64,000 bases of DNA from Tenacibaculum agarivorans (GCF_001936575.1 NZ_MSMP01000007.1:62001-126000); one strand, 5' to 3'. Positions 35,901-43,411 are shown, numbered from the stretch's first letter. Numbers and translations: made by a program. Notes: generated by a model not told the origin, from the sequence alone.

Positions 35901-36658
35901 TCTCCAGTAGCTTGGTATAACCATAAAGCTCCCCAAACCACTTCATCTTCATAAGGACCAGCTGGATATGTTGGTCCTACAGGCGTACCTCCATCTGTAT
36001 GGTAAGATCCTCTGTTGGTATCTCCAAATTCAAATAATTCTTTTGCGTGTTGTAATAATGTAGCACTATAAGCAGGATCACTATCTTTAAAAACCATACT
36101 TGCTGAGGCCAAAGCTGCTGCTGTTTCACAAGAAACTTCTGTTCCAGGATTAGATGGTGTTAATTTGTGTGCTTTTCTAACTCCATACATTGGATGTACA
36201 TCTACCATTTCTGCTGGCATCCAATAGTTATGGTCTTGCCCTTTTTCTGATATTTGCACATAAAACTCATTTGGAGAAGGATGACACTTAATAAAGTAGT
36301 CTGTTACCCATTTTATGTTACGTTTAAAAATTTCTGTTTGGTTTGTATTGTCGTACCCTTCTTTATATTCTAGGTATCCCCAATTTAATGCTGTAACAGA
36401 AAAAGCCATTGGAAAACCAAATTTAATATGATCTCCTGCATCATGCCATCCACCTGTTAAATCTAGTCCGACATCTTGTCCGTCATTAACACCAGAATCA
36501 CCCCGCCAACTAATTCTATTCCAGTCTGGTAATATTCCTGACTGCTGGGTTTCATAAAAAAGAAGTGATTTTTGCAAAGCTTCTCCGTAATTGTACTGCG
36601 AGAAAACCTTGGCTGATAATGTGAGAAATATTCCCACAAATAAAAGTTTAAGTTTCAT
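29948..36658 (-). CDS. GH9 - CBM3 - PKD - repeats - GH48 bifunctional cellulase, T9SS-exported
   Basis: 2236 residues, first gene of the cluster. Signal peptide 1-20; GH9 ~22-455 with GGWHDAGDHIKFGFP (Asp73, Asp76), SRHTLWGALIGGP and acid Glu435 in NEVATDYNA; CBM3c-like module ~468-626, as in processive GH9 endoglucanases; PKD ~632-714 and ~717-798; shared Cys-bounded module 805-931; three near-identical ~115-residue repeats (938-1052, 1053-1166, 1167-1277); second shared module 1283-1408; PKD ~1417-1499; GH48 ~1513-2142 with the catalytic EAPDHGHESTSE (Glu1557); sorting domain ~2155-2236. GH48 is a processive reducing-end cellobiohydrolase family typical of Clostridia and actinobacteria. The fusion resembles the GH9-CBM3-GH48 plan of Caldicellulosiruptor CelA. 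About 1 kb of non-coding DNA lies upstream. Confidence 0.93.
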   Translation of the reverse strand: MKLKLLFVGIFLTLSAKVFSQYNYGEALQKSLLFYETQQSGILPDWNRISWRGDSGVNDGQDVGLDLTGGWHDAGDHIKFGFPMAFSVTALNWGYLEYKEGYDNTNQTEIFKRNIKWVTDYFIKCHPSPNEFYVQISEKGQDHNYWMPAEMVDVHPMYGVRKAHKLTPSNPGTEVSCETAAALASASMVFKDSDPAYSATLLQHAKELFEFGDTNRGSYHTDGGTPVGPTYPAGPYEDEVVWGALWLYQATGEQKYLDKAEAEYAQPDFLWSLVWDDKSYGNMILLAILTGKDQYKIDSERHLDFWQPGGGINYSPGGQAHLFQWGSLRHSMNAALTALIYSDNVATSKKQQYHDFAVDQIKYALGDNPINRSYVTGFGNNPPTKIHHRGQHSSWRRSEAIPVESRHTLWGALIGGPNSADDGYDEDRSDFQENEVATDYNACYQGVLARMIMEFGGTPLANFPQPEVPGPEFMNEVKINSTSSKFTEVAIWLNNRSAWPARVPNTLTARYFINISEGVAAGLSPSDYQITARGAGNVVGGLQAWDASSNIYYVEVAVDQDKMPFPGGQGEYRSEIQMRVGIPNTADESAWDATNDFSRTGINNTLKIVDNVPIYADGKLVGGKEPNGGDTPTASFTATPKTGIAPLEVQFDASASSDPNGDNLTYSWDFGNGTTSTLVNPKATYTAVGDYVVTLTVSDGTNTSSPVTETIQVTDGSPIASFTASTESGAAPLSVQFDASASSDPAGGTLTYSWDLGNGQSANTVTTSASYDIGTYTVTLTVTNAAGQTDVTTKTITAADGNVSCAFGAPTAEALPSIDNTQYTNIFVLGNGGPNLDNITMFTINWDLANSGLYQFAINTNNGTPNWYVDLRSVSTQNFNSAQPSITFTNSGISGLDGAYWATVDKGNFALVSQTGGYTIYFSTSATKPDCGTISTPVVDGGTISGGPFTFTVGDGIVDNVSGITLTGNVGANSTWVVTDAQSNILGLPATLTALEGVDFDTAGDGTCLIWHLSFEDGLQGAVVGNNASDLVGTFDLSNSIEVIRNPFVNPPVVDGGTISGGPFTFTVGDGIVDNVSGITLTGNVGTNSTWVVTDAQSNILGLPATLTALEGVDFDTAGDGTCLIWHLSFEDGLQGAAVGNNASDLVGTFDLSNSIEVIRNPFVNPVVDGGTISGGPFTFTVGDGIVDNVSGITLTGNVGANSTWVVTDAQSNILGLPATLTALEGVDFDTAGDGSCFIWHLSFEDGLQGAAVGNNVSSLAGTFDLSNSIEVIRNQVSTGGDCKFGTPSSDALPSVNQAYENIYVLGSGGPNLDNVTNLTINWDLGNNGLYQLSMSTNNGTPNWYNDLKSKVTQNFNSAQPAITIAGSGFPGLDGAYDVTLDQGNLVLVSKTAAYTLYFSTSATAPNCDGGSGGNNNPIAEFTATPPTGQIPLTVTFDASASSDPDGDTLTYSWDFGDGNTGTGVTVDNTFTTEGNIPVVLTVSDGNGGEAQKTIVIRATDTPIIVDPDPTGNVYLDRFNELRAEFYAPENGYFSADGSPHHSIESLIVEAPDHGHESTSELYSYWLWLEVMNGRVNKDWSKLSDVWDKIEQFIIPTKADQPTNAAYNPSSPAAYAPEFALPSGYPAPLEFSAPVGVDPVSAELTAAYGPEVYQMHWLLDNDNFYGYGNRGDGVSTPSYINTFQRGEQESVYETIPHPSWEGFDWGGADGYLPLFTIDQNYSRQWRYTSATDADARAVQAMYWAQVYAKEQNISLNVLDLDKATKMGDYLRIGMFDKYFKPLGVQSETTGAGTGYDSAHYLMSWYISWGGAVDTSAPWAFRISSSHCHFGYQNPVAAYAMSQVDELKPATPNGARDWGVSLQRQLEFYTWLQSKEGGIAGGATNSWNGDYSTYPAGKSTFYDMAFDTNPVYEDPGSGTWFGWQAWSMERIAEYYYITNDAMAKNLMDKWANWVKNVVILIGDDDFDIPATLEWTGEPDTWDPNNPGSNSGLSVTVTDYGKDLGVAASMAKALIYYAAATEKYETLDTASRDLAKEVLDRMWVTYRDDKGVSAPESRGDFSRMFEQEVFVPSGFSGTMPNGDVIEPGVTFLDIRSNYRNDPDFARLEEAYNTGQEYTQRYHRSWAQIEVALANAEYGFFFGDNQTTTNQPAVKRMVVGVGPNPTKDMLNVSVSNNENKVELKLIDLSGRVVGTQQLESAQQSTVMSVKGLPVGIYILQTKDIASSAIISRKKIIVTK
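30233..32122 (-). other. GH48 catalytic domain
   Basis: Residues ~1513-2142. DRFNELRAEFYAPENGYFS, SIESLIVEAPDHGHESTSE, the long Trp/Tyr-rich tunnel segments (QMHWLLDNDNFYGYG, SWYISWGGAVDTSAPWAFRI) and FLDIRSNYRNDP are family 48 features. The domain appears full length. Confidence 0.9.
32435..32812 (-). other. Shared Cys-bounded module, copy 5 (residues 1283-1408)
   Basis: 126 residues from CKFGTP to APNC with VLGSGGPNLDNV, INWDLGNNGLYQLSMSTNNG, TQNFNSAQP, GLDGAY and YTLYFS. Confidence 0.8.
32834..33847 (-). repeat. Three near-identical ~342-345 bp in-frame tandem repeats
   Basis: Copies at residues 938, 1053 and 1167 each start VVDGGTISGGPFTFTVGDGI and end DLSNSIEVIRN. They differ at only a few positions. 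This ~110-residue unit is a type I have met in large secreted proteins of marine Bacteroidota, without a known function. High DNA identity suggests recent duplication or gene conversion. Confidence 0.9.
33866..34246 (-). other. Shared Cys-bounded module, copy 4 (residues 805-931)
   Basis: 127 residues from CAFGAP to KPDC with VLGNGGPNLDNI, INWDLANSGLYQFAINTNNG, TQNFNSAQP, GLDGAYW and GYTIYFS. Confidence 0.8.
35294..36595 (-). other. GH9 catalytic domain
   Basis: Residues ~22-455: YNYGEALQKSLLFYETQQSG, GGWHDAGDHIKFGFP, LGDNPINRSYVTGFGNNPP, SRHTLWGALIGGPN and NEVATDYNA are in the order expected for theme B GH9 enzymes, followed at once by a CBM3c-like module. Confidence 0.92.
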
Positions 36659-36708
36659 AATATGATAAATTAATTTAGGTTACTATTGAATATTATCATC
36701 CCATTTCA

Positions 36709-36741
36709 ATTATTAGTGTTTTTTATTAACACACTAATAAT
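36709..36741 (-). promoter_or_regulatory. Perfect 11-bp inverted repeat before the GH9-GH48 gene
   Basis: ATTATTAGTGT (36709-36719) and ACACTAATAAT (36731-36741), 11-nt spacer, 50 bp upstream of the ATG at 36658. Either an operator or a 5' UTR stem-loop. Confidence 0.5.
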
Positions 36742-37583
36742 CAATCATTAGGATATTTAAAATATTACTAGAATGATGATGTTTACATGAAGAAATAGGG
36801 AATTATATCTTGTAAAATACTATTCTAGATTTTTACTTTCAATTAAGTACACGCATAGTAACATTAGCTATCACAATGATAATGATAGTAATATCTAGGC
36901 AAAATGATTTTTATCAATAATAAATTGGTAAACCAATTCAAAATCGATTGAAGACTATTAAACTATGTTACTAGAATGGATTGTATTTTTTGAAGAATTT
37001 ATTTGGTTTTAGAGGGATTCTTTTAAAATAAAAATTCTAGGGTGTTAAATAAGGGTTTAGTCTAAAATGATTTACGGTTGTTGTTTGTACTTAGTTCTTT
37101 TTTTAATAGTTTTTCATACGCTCATGCTTTATATTACACTGTATAATGCATTAGTTAAAAAAATTAGACACATCTAATACGTATTGTAACATATTAGTTT
37201 TGTTTTATATGTAAATTGATCTAGTTGTACTTACTACTTAGTTATTCAAAATTGTGTTGAACTAATTTTAGAGGTTAATGTTATTTGGTTAAATTTATTT
37301 GTATTGCACATATTTTAATCTCGGGATTCTGGGGTTATTGATTAAAATATTTTATCATTAGAAAAGAGCTTATTGTTGGTAGCTACTTATATAATTAACT
37401 CTTTCTATTTTTGATCGTTTGTTTAATCAAATATACATATAAAACATTGTATTCCCATGCATAACGGGGTACATTGAAGTTTTATTTTAATAAAATGTTT
37501 GATTTGTATAAATCGAAAAAATTAGTAGAAATTAATGTGAAGTTTTTAAAATTGTAACTACTTATTTTTCAAATAGAAAATAA

Positions 37584-37614
37584 AAAAACCTTAGTGAAAA
37601 TCACTAAGGTTTTT
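37584..37614 (-). terminator. Terminator of the lipoprotein gene
   Basis: Perfect 14-bp stem AAAAACCTTAGTGA / TCACTAAGGTTTTT with loop AAA, 31 bp past the stop at 37645. Confidence 0.92.
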
Positions 37615-37644
37615 ACTAAGAATCTTCTAGAAATTCTTAATATA

Positions 37645-38088
37645 TTATTTTGCTGGTGCCATTTTAGATTGAATAGCTGTAATTACGCTATTAAACTTTT
37701 TAACACCTTCTTCATCTAAAGAACTTACGATCTCTTTTCCTTTAGCTAACAACTCTGCTCCTTTAGCTACTAAAGCAGTGTTCTTATATGCGTCTTTTCC
37801 TGCTTCGATGTACTCTTTAGCGTACTTTGAATAAGCTTTTAAGTGCTCTCCTACTTTAGGATCTTTAAATTCAGGAATAGTTACTCCTTCGATAGCAGAC
37901 TCAACCGCTTTAGCTGCATCAGCAACAACTTCTTTAGTTTCTTCAACAACAGTTTTTGCTGCTTCTTCAGTTTTTTCTACAGTAGTTTCAGTAACTTCTT
38001 TTACCTCTTCTTTAGCTTCTTTTGCTTTTTTACAAGAAGTAGCGAATAAAGCTCCTACTACAAAGACTGATAAAATTACTTTTTTCAT
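37645..38088 (-). CDS. Small lipoprotein with Lys/Glu-rich coiled-coil region
   Basis: 147 residues from ATG 38088, chosen because the lipoprotein signal MKKVILSVFVVGALFATSC starts there; the frame stays open 63 bp further upstream without a good start. Lipidated Cys near residue 19. Residues ~20-70 are a highly charged Glu/Lys/Val/Thr repeat likely to form a coiled coil. The C-terminal ~75 residues are helical (YSKYAKEYIEAGKDAYK). No known family recognised. It lies 78 bp after the ABC exporter gene, same strand, with a strong terminator after it. Confidence 0.75.
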   Translation of the reverse strand: MKKVILSVFVVGALFATSCKKAKEAKEEVKEVTETTVEKTEEAAKTVVEETKEVVADAAKAVESAIEGVTIPEFKDPKVGEHLKAYSKYAKEYIEAGKDAYKNTALVAKGAELLAKGKEIVSSLDEEGVKKFNSVITAIQSKMAPAK

Positions 38089-38166
38089 AATTTGTGTGAT
38101 TTTAAGTTTAAGATTGTATAGCAAATGTACTATTTTGAAGTAATTAAACAAATTTATAGTGTATAA

Positions 38167-39930
38167 TTACATCATTTCCACACCAAACTGCTTTTCATAA
38201 AGGTTTCTATAGTAACCATCTTCTGCTAAAAGCTGATTATGATCTCCTTGTTCTACAATTGTACCCTTATCCATCACAATAATTTTATCGGCTTTTTTAA
38301 TTGTTGCTAAACGATGTGCAATTATTATTGAAGTTCTATTTTTGGTAATCCTATCTGTAGCGTATTGAATCATTTGTTCTGATTCTGTATCTACTGAAGA
38401 AGTAGCTTCATCTAAAATTAAAATACTTGGATTACTTACATAGGCTCTTAGGAACGCTATTAACTGTCGTTGTCCTGATGAAAGCATCGCTCCTCTTTCT
38501 TTTACGTTGTAATGATATCCATTTGGCAAGCTCTCTATAAAATCGTGAATACCAATTTGCTTTGCAGCCTCTTGTACTTCTGCTAAAGAAATAGCACTGT
38601 TTTTGAGGGTGATATTATTTAAAATAGTATCTGAAAATAAAAATACATCTTGTAATACTACAGCTACTTGATTTCTCAATGAATTTAAATCATACTTCTC
38701 TACTGGTAATCCATCTACTCGTATTTCACCACTATCAATTTCATAAAAACGACTGATTAAATTAATGATGGTAGATTTTCCAGCTCCAGTAGACCCAACA
38801 ATAGCAATGGTTTGTCCTTTTTCTACTGTTAAAGAAATTCCTTTGAGCACTTCTTCTCCTTCAACATAACTAAAACGTACATCATTAAACACTATATCTC
38901 CTTTAAGATTTTCTGCTTTTTCCGTACCTGATTTATCAATAGAACTCTCTGTATCTATTACTTTAAAAACTCGCTCACCAGATACAATTCCCATTTGTAA
39001 TTGATTGAATTTATCAGCAATTTGACGTAATGGTCTAAATAGCATTTGTGCGTATTGAATAAAGCCAATAATTGCTCCTACCGTAATGGCATCATTACCT
39101 ATAACTTGTAATCCTCCATACCAAACAATAAATCCGATAGCTATAGATGACAATATTTCTGCTATTGGAAAGAAAATTGAATAATACCAAACCGTTTTAA
39201 CATGTGCTTTCTTGTGCTTATCGTTAATGGCTTTAAAGTTTTCGTACTCAATTTTTTCTCTATTGAATAACTGTACTATCTTCATTCCGGTAACACGTTC
39301 TTGCACAAAACTGTTTAGGTTTGCTACTTCATTTCTAACATCTTGAAACGTTTTTTTAATAGCTATTTGAAATAACTTTGTCGCATAAATTAAAATAGGT
39401 AATACTGCTAAAGCTATCAATGCAAGTTTCCAGTTGATGACTAACATTACTACAACTACAACCAACATTTTTAACACATCACTTACAATCATAAACACTC
39501 CTTGTGTAAAAAAATTAGCAATGGTTTCAATATCTGATACCACTCTGGTCACTAATTTTCCTACCGAAGTATTATCGAAATAGGCCATTTTAAAATTCAG
39601 AATATTATTAAAAATCTTAGCCCGTAAGTCTTTTATAATATTTTGCCCTACCCAACTGGCATAGTATATAAATGTAAACTGTAAGATTACTTGTATTATT
39701 AATACGGCAAGCATGGCCATAGTAAAATACAATAACCTTGTTAAATCTTTATTTGCAGTAAAATCATCTATAGCTTTTAATAAAATTAAAGGACTAGATG
39801 CCGCAAATATTGCTAACATAATGGTAGATAATGTGGCTACCCAAAATTGAACTCGATACTTTTTTGCAAAGCTCATTAAGCGTGCAAAAATTTTGATATC
39901 AAATGCATTTCCTGTACTATTCTTACTCAC
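38167..39930 (-). CDS. ABC exporter, fused permease-ATPase (MsbA/multidrug type)
   Basis: 587 residues: an N-terminal six-helix membrane domain (~20-315) and a C-terminal nucleotide-binding domain (~343-580). Walker A is GSTGAGKST (379-387), the Q-loop is VVLQDVFLFSDT, the signature is LSSGQRQ (483-489), Walker B is ILILDE (503-508), and the switch His is in IIAHR. It works as a homodimer exporting lipids or drugs; substrate unknown. Stop codon of truA is 3 bp upstream of its start, so the two are co-transcribed. Confidence 0.92.
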   Translation of the reverse strand: MSKNSTGNAFDIKIFARLMSFAKKYRVQFWVATLSTIMLAIFAASSPLILLKAIDDFTANKDLTRLLYFTMAMLAVLIIQVILQFTFIYYASWVGQNIIKDLRAKIFNNILNFKMAYFDNTSVGKLVTRVVSDIETIANFFTQGVFMIVSDVLKMLVVVVVMLVINWKLALIALAVLPILIYATKLFQIAIKKTFQDVRNEVANLNSFVQERVTGMKIVQLFNREKIEYENFKAINDKHKKAHVKTVWYYSIFFPIAEILSSIAIGFIVWYGGLQVIGNDAITVGAIIGFIQYAQMLFRPLRQIADKFNQLQMGIVSGERVFKVIDTESSIDKSGTEKAENLKGDIVFNDVRFSYVEGEEVLKGISLTVEKGQTIAIVGSTGAGKSTIINLISRFYEIDSGEIRVDGLPVEKYDLNSLRNQVAVVLQDVFLFSDTILNNITLKNSAISLAEVQEAAKQIGIHDFIESLPNGYHYNVKERGAMLSSGQRQLIAFLRAYVSNPSILILDEATSSVDTESEQMIQYATDRITKNRTSIIIAHRLATIKKADKIIVMDKGTIVEQGDHNQLLAEDGYYRNLYEKQFGVEMM

Positions 39931-39933
39931 AAC

Positions 39934-40668
39934 TTAAATATAATTGTATGTTACCTCTGTTAAAAATAAACCTTTTGCTGGAACTGACACTCCTGCTTTG
40001 CTTCTATTCTTACTTTCTATAATAGTTTTAAAATCTGCTACAGACTTTTTTCCTAAACCAATGTCTAATAAAGTACCTACTATAGCTCTAACCATGTTTC
40101 TTAAAAAACGATCAGCAGAGATATAAAACGTTAACTCCTGATCTTTTAACTCCCACTTTGCATGTGTTACTGAACAATTAAATGTATGTACGTCTGTTTT
40201 CACTTTAGAAAAACATTCAAAATCTTCATACGCATATAATAATTCAGCCGCTGCATTCATGGCTTCAATATCTATGTTTTTATAGTTTAGCTGCCAAGTG
40301 GTATCTAATGTAAATGGATTTCTACCCAACCATATTTTATACTCATAACTTCTACTTACTGCATCAAATCTGGCATGTGCCTCTTCTTCTACATGAATGA
40401 GTTGATAAATAACGATATCATCTGGTAAAATGGCATTTAATTTATAGGCAAAATTACCATCTAATTCTTTTGTGGTATCAAAATGTGCATACATCTGAGA
40501 AGCATGAACTCCAGCATCTGTTCTACCTGCACCTACAATATTTATTTCTTCTTGTAAGATGGTAGATAATGCATAAGTTATCTTTTCTTGTACTGATATA
40601 ACATCTGGTTGTATTTGCCATCCATGATAGTGTTTACCATGGTATGCTAACTCTAAAAAATATCGCAA
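39934..40668 (-). CDS. truA: tRNA pseudouridine(38-40) synthase TruA
   Basis: 244 residues, the usual length. It isomerises U38-U40 in tRNA anticodon stems. The catalytic Asp51 is in GAGRTDAGVHASQ (about 46-58), with the N-terminal LAYHGKHYHGWQIQP and the C-terminal FLRNMVRAIVGTLLDIG as family hallmarks. First gene of a unit with the ABC exporter. Confidence 0.95.
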   Translation of the reverse strand: MRYFLELAYHGKHYHGWQIQPDVISVQEKITYALSTILQEEINIVGAGRTDAGVHASQMYAHFDTTKELDGNFAYKLNAILPDDIVIYQLIHVEEEAHARFDAVSRSYEYKIWLGRNPFTLDTTWQLNYKNIDIEAMNAAAELLYAYEDFECFSKVKTDVHTFNCSVTHAKWELKDQELTFYISADRFLRNMVRAIVGTLLDIGLGKKSVADFKTIIESKNRSKAGVSVPAKGLFLTEVTYNYI

Positions 40669-41160
40669 AGCATAGACTTTTAAATGGCTAAACTACGGAT
40701 TTTATTTGGTTAAGACTTTTGTTGAATTCTTAAAAAAAAGATAATAAAAATACGCCTTCATATATTTTGACATTTTCTCAACATTTAAACATCAGTTTTC
40801 TACATTTTCCTACTGATTTACAAATACATAATTTTCAAAAAAATGAAGTAAACCAACAAAAAAACTTCATTTTTATAATTTACACCAATACAAAAACTAC
40901 TGTATTATAACACTTTATTCAACTGAACTAAACTTTTATCTCTTTGAATTTTGATTTCAATCAGCACTTTTTAACCTTCTTTTCAATCTAGTATTTAATT
41001 CCATTAAAACATCTTGAAGACTTAGCAAAATTTTTAAAATTCTAATTCGGTTTTTCTTTTGATTTCGATGAAGTTCAATCATCAGAAAAACTGAGTGATT
41101 CGATAATATTTTACCCAAAATGTATAACAGGTACCTTTATATTATTTGTACTTTCGTGTT
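40669..41160. other. Intergenic region, ~490 bp
   Basis: No gene seen. AT-rich spacer between the divergent truA and phosphodiesterase genes. At 41061-41085 it holds one unit (GATTTCGATGAAGTTCAATC) of the degenerate repeat family also present near 6.9 kb and 63.6 kb. A -7-like TACTTTCG lies just before the phosphodiesterase GTG. Confidence 0.5.
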
Positions 41161-41655
41161 GTGAAAAAAATCTTATTACTTTCAGATACACATAGCTATA
41201 TTGATACGCAGATTTTGAAATTTGTAAATCAAGCTGATGAAGTTTGGCATGCTGGCGATATTGGAAACTTAAAGGTTACTGATACTATAAAAGAATACAA
41301 ACCTTTACGTGCTGTATATGGTAATATTGATGATGCTGAAGCACGTGCCGAATTCCCTTTAGATAATTGGTTTGAAGTTGAAGGGGTTAACGTATGGATT
41401 ACTCACATTGGTGGTTATCCTGGTAGATATAAACCAAGAGTATATGCTGAATTACAGAAAAAAACACCAAAGCTTTTTATCTGCGGACACTCACATATTT
41501 TAAAAGTACAGTTTGATAAGCAGTTTAATTTACTTCATATTAATCCGGGTGCTGCTGGTAAACACGGATTTCATAAAGTAAGAACCATGATACGGTTTGA
41601 ACTTGATGCTGGTGAAATAAAAAATATGGAAGTGATTGAATTGGCTAAGCAGTAA
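41161..41655 (+). CDS. YfcE-type metallophosphoesterase
   Basis: 164 residues from GTG 41161 (an upstream TTG would add 5 residues; the family starts at this MKKILLLSDTHS). Calcineurin-like motifs in order: DTH (residues 9-11), GDIGN, GNID, and GHSHI, with a metal-binding His in THIGG. Such YfcE/MJ0936-like enzymes hydrolyse phosphodiesters; the cellular substrate is unknown. Its stop overlaps the stop of the facing histidine kinase gene by 11 bp. Confidence 0.9.
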   Translation: MKKILLLSDTHSYIDTQILKFVNQADEVWHAGDIGNLKVTDTIKEYKPLRAVYGNIDDAEARAEFPLDNWFEVEGVNVWITHIGGYPGRYKPRVYAELQKKTPKLFICGHSHILKVQFDKQFNLLHINPGAAGKHGFHKVRTMIRFELDAGEIKNMEVIELAKQ

Positions 41656-43411
41656 TTACTTTTTCTCTTGGCACTACTGGTATGTTTACCATTACTTTTG
41701 TACCTTTTCCTTTGGTAGAGTCTATAAAGAATTGTCCATCCATCATACGAATACGTGCTTTAATTTGGCTTAAACCAATACCCGTTTCTTCTTCTGAAAC
41801 TTGATCGAAACCAACGCCATCATCTTTTACAATTAGGTTGAGCACCGCGTCCTCTTCTTCTAATATAATGTAGGCATTTTTAGCTTGACTATGTTTTAAT
41901 ACATTATTGATAAGCTCTTGTACAATATTAAATACTTTAATTTCATAATCTTGAGCATAACGGTGAATAGTACCTACAGCTGCATTGATTTTAATTTCTG
42001 AATTGGAGAATTTTTTGGCGGCATCTTTTATGGCAAATTCTAAACCGAATTTTAATAAAATTGAAGACACTAAATTGTGCGATAGATCTCTAATTTTTTG
42101 TGATGCTTCTACAATAATTTGTCTTGTTTTTTCTAGTTCTATTGGAATCTCATCTCCAAATTGTTTATGGCTGGCTTGTAAATGCATATTGGCAGAAGAC
42201 AATAACGCACTTACATTATCGTGTAGAATTTCTGCGATTTGTTTACGCTCCGTTTCTTTACCATCCATGGTAGCATTTAAAATCTTCACTTGAGTTTCAG
42301 AATTTAAACGCTCTAATTTACGTTGTTGACGCAACTCATTTTGAGACAATTCTAAACTTAAATTACGTTGGCGCAATTTATACAGATTTGCTAAAAACAA
42401 GAATAACAAAGATACACCTACTCCAACTCCTCCAATAATCCACGTTTTACGTTCTAAATTATACTTTAGTTTTAATCGTTTATTTTCTTCAAACTTTTGC
42501 ATTGTTTCAACATTATGCTTAGCTTCAATTTCTTTGTATTGTTTATTTAATCCATCCTCATTTAAACTATCTCGTATTTCATAAGACTGCGTAACATATT
42601 CGTAAGCTTTATAATCTTTCAAATTATACATAGCCCAAGCAATATTATCATATAGTAATTCTTTTTGTTGAATTGCTTTTAATGAGTTTTCATTATTCAA
42701 ATAAGTCAATGCATTAAAATACATTTTCTTTGCTCCAATATAATCTTCATTCAACACTGAAATAGTTGCTAAATTTGAATAAGCCGAAGCCAATGAAATA
42801 TTATTTTTTAATCTTTCGTGAATTCCTATAGCCTTATTCAAATTAAACTTCGCTAAATCAAATTCTTTATTCCTTATATTAACAGCTCCTATATTAGCAT
42901 ATGCTTTTGCTTTAATACTCAATAAATCATCACTAAGACCATCAATATTTATTATTTTATTTAAATATATATTACTACTATCTTTTTGCCTAAGTTGAAC
43001 AAATACAACAGACATATGATGATATATATCTGCCTTCAAAATTGAATACTCTTTAGATACAAATTGATCTATCTTTTTAGAACCTGAAATTAAGGGTATA
43101 CATTTCCTTAAATAATCCAGACTCTTTTCATTATCTCTTTTACCATAAATAAGAACTTTAGCTAGAAGTAAATTAACTCTAGTTTGGGTAATATAATCTA
43201 ACTCCTTCTCATCAATCAATGGTAACAAAACCTCTAAAGACTTACTATATTCTTCCTGCTGAAATAAAACTTTAGCATACTCATATTTTTTATTTACGAT
43301 CGTATCTTGGTCAAATCTATCATAAGTAGCAAAAGCCGAGTTGGTTGGCTCGGCTTTTGCTTTCAAACATAAAAATATAAAAACAAGGGGGACTATAATT
43401 TTATATTTCAT
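41645..43411 (-). CDS. TPR-containing sensor histidine kinase (NarX/LiaS type)
   Basis: 588 residues from ATG 43411, where a signal peptide MKYKIIVPLVFIFLCLKAKA begins (a GTG at 43438 would abut the upstream stop). Periplasmic TPR-like helices ~40-300, a membrane helix ~325-345, a coiled coil, then a HisKA_3 helix with the phospho-acceptor His (~397) in IAEILHDNVSALL. The HATPase_c domain has NNVLKHSQA (N box), DDGVGFD (G1) and GIGLSQIKARI (G2). It would phosphorylate a NarL-family regulator, most likely the one at 44321-44980 on the same strand. The signal is unknown. The lipoprotein gene 26 bp upstream is probably in the same transcript. Confidence 0.9.
   Translation of the reverse strand: MKYKIIVPLVFIFLCLKAKAEPTNSAFATYDRFDQDTIVNKKYEYAKVLFQQEEYSKSLEVLLPLIDEKELDYITQTRVNLLLAKVLIYGKRDNEKSLDYLRKCIPLISGSKKIDQFVSKEYSILKADIYHHMSVVFVQLRQKDSSNIYLNKIINIDGLSDDLLSIKAKAYANIGAVNIRNKEFDLAKFNLNKAIGIHERLKNNISLASAYSNLATISVLNEDYIGAKKMYFNALTYLNNENSLKAIQQKELLYDNIAWAMYNLKDYKAYEYVTQSYEIRDSLNEDGLNKQYKEIEAKHNVETMQKFEENKRLKLKYNLERKTWIIGGVGVGVSLLFLFLANLYKLRQRNLSLELSQNELRQQRKLERLNSETQVKILNATMDGKETERKQIAEILHDNVSALLSSANMHLQASHKQFGDEIPIELEKTRQIIVEASQKIRDLSHNLVSSILLKFGLEFAIKDAAKKFSNSEIKINAAVGTIHRYAQDYEIKVFNIVQELINNVLKHSQAKNAYIILEEEDAVLNLIVKDDGVGFDQVSEEETGIGLSQIKARIRMMDGQFFIDSTKGKGTKVMVNIPVVPREKVITA

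Larger units (their letters stand above)
36659..37644. other. ~1 kb non-coding region upstream of the cellulase cluster
   Basis: No convincing ORF or RNA gene was seen. It is very AT-rich. It holds a perfect inverted repeat near the GH9-GH48 start (36709-36741), a -7-like TATATTTG on the minus strand (37428-37435) without a clear -33, two direct copies of TTACTAGAATG (near 36770 and 36970), and the terminator of the lipoprotein gene at its right end. It probably carries the promoter and long leader of the cellulase cluster. Confidence 0.6.

Noticed and set aside
13239-36658. Polysaccharide utilisation locus with SusC/SusD
   Set aside because: No TonB-dependent receptor or SusD-like lipoprotein is present anywhere in the window.
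36659-37644. tRNA or other structured RNA gene in the long gap
   Set aside because: No TTCGAATC-like T-loop or cloverleaf pattern seen; only AT-rich sequence and simple inverted repeats.
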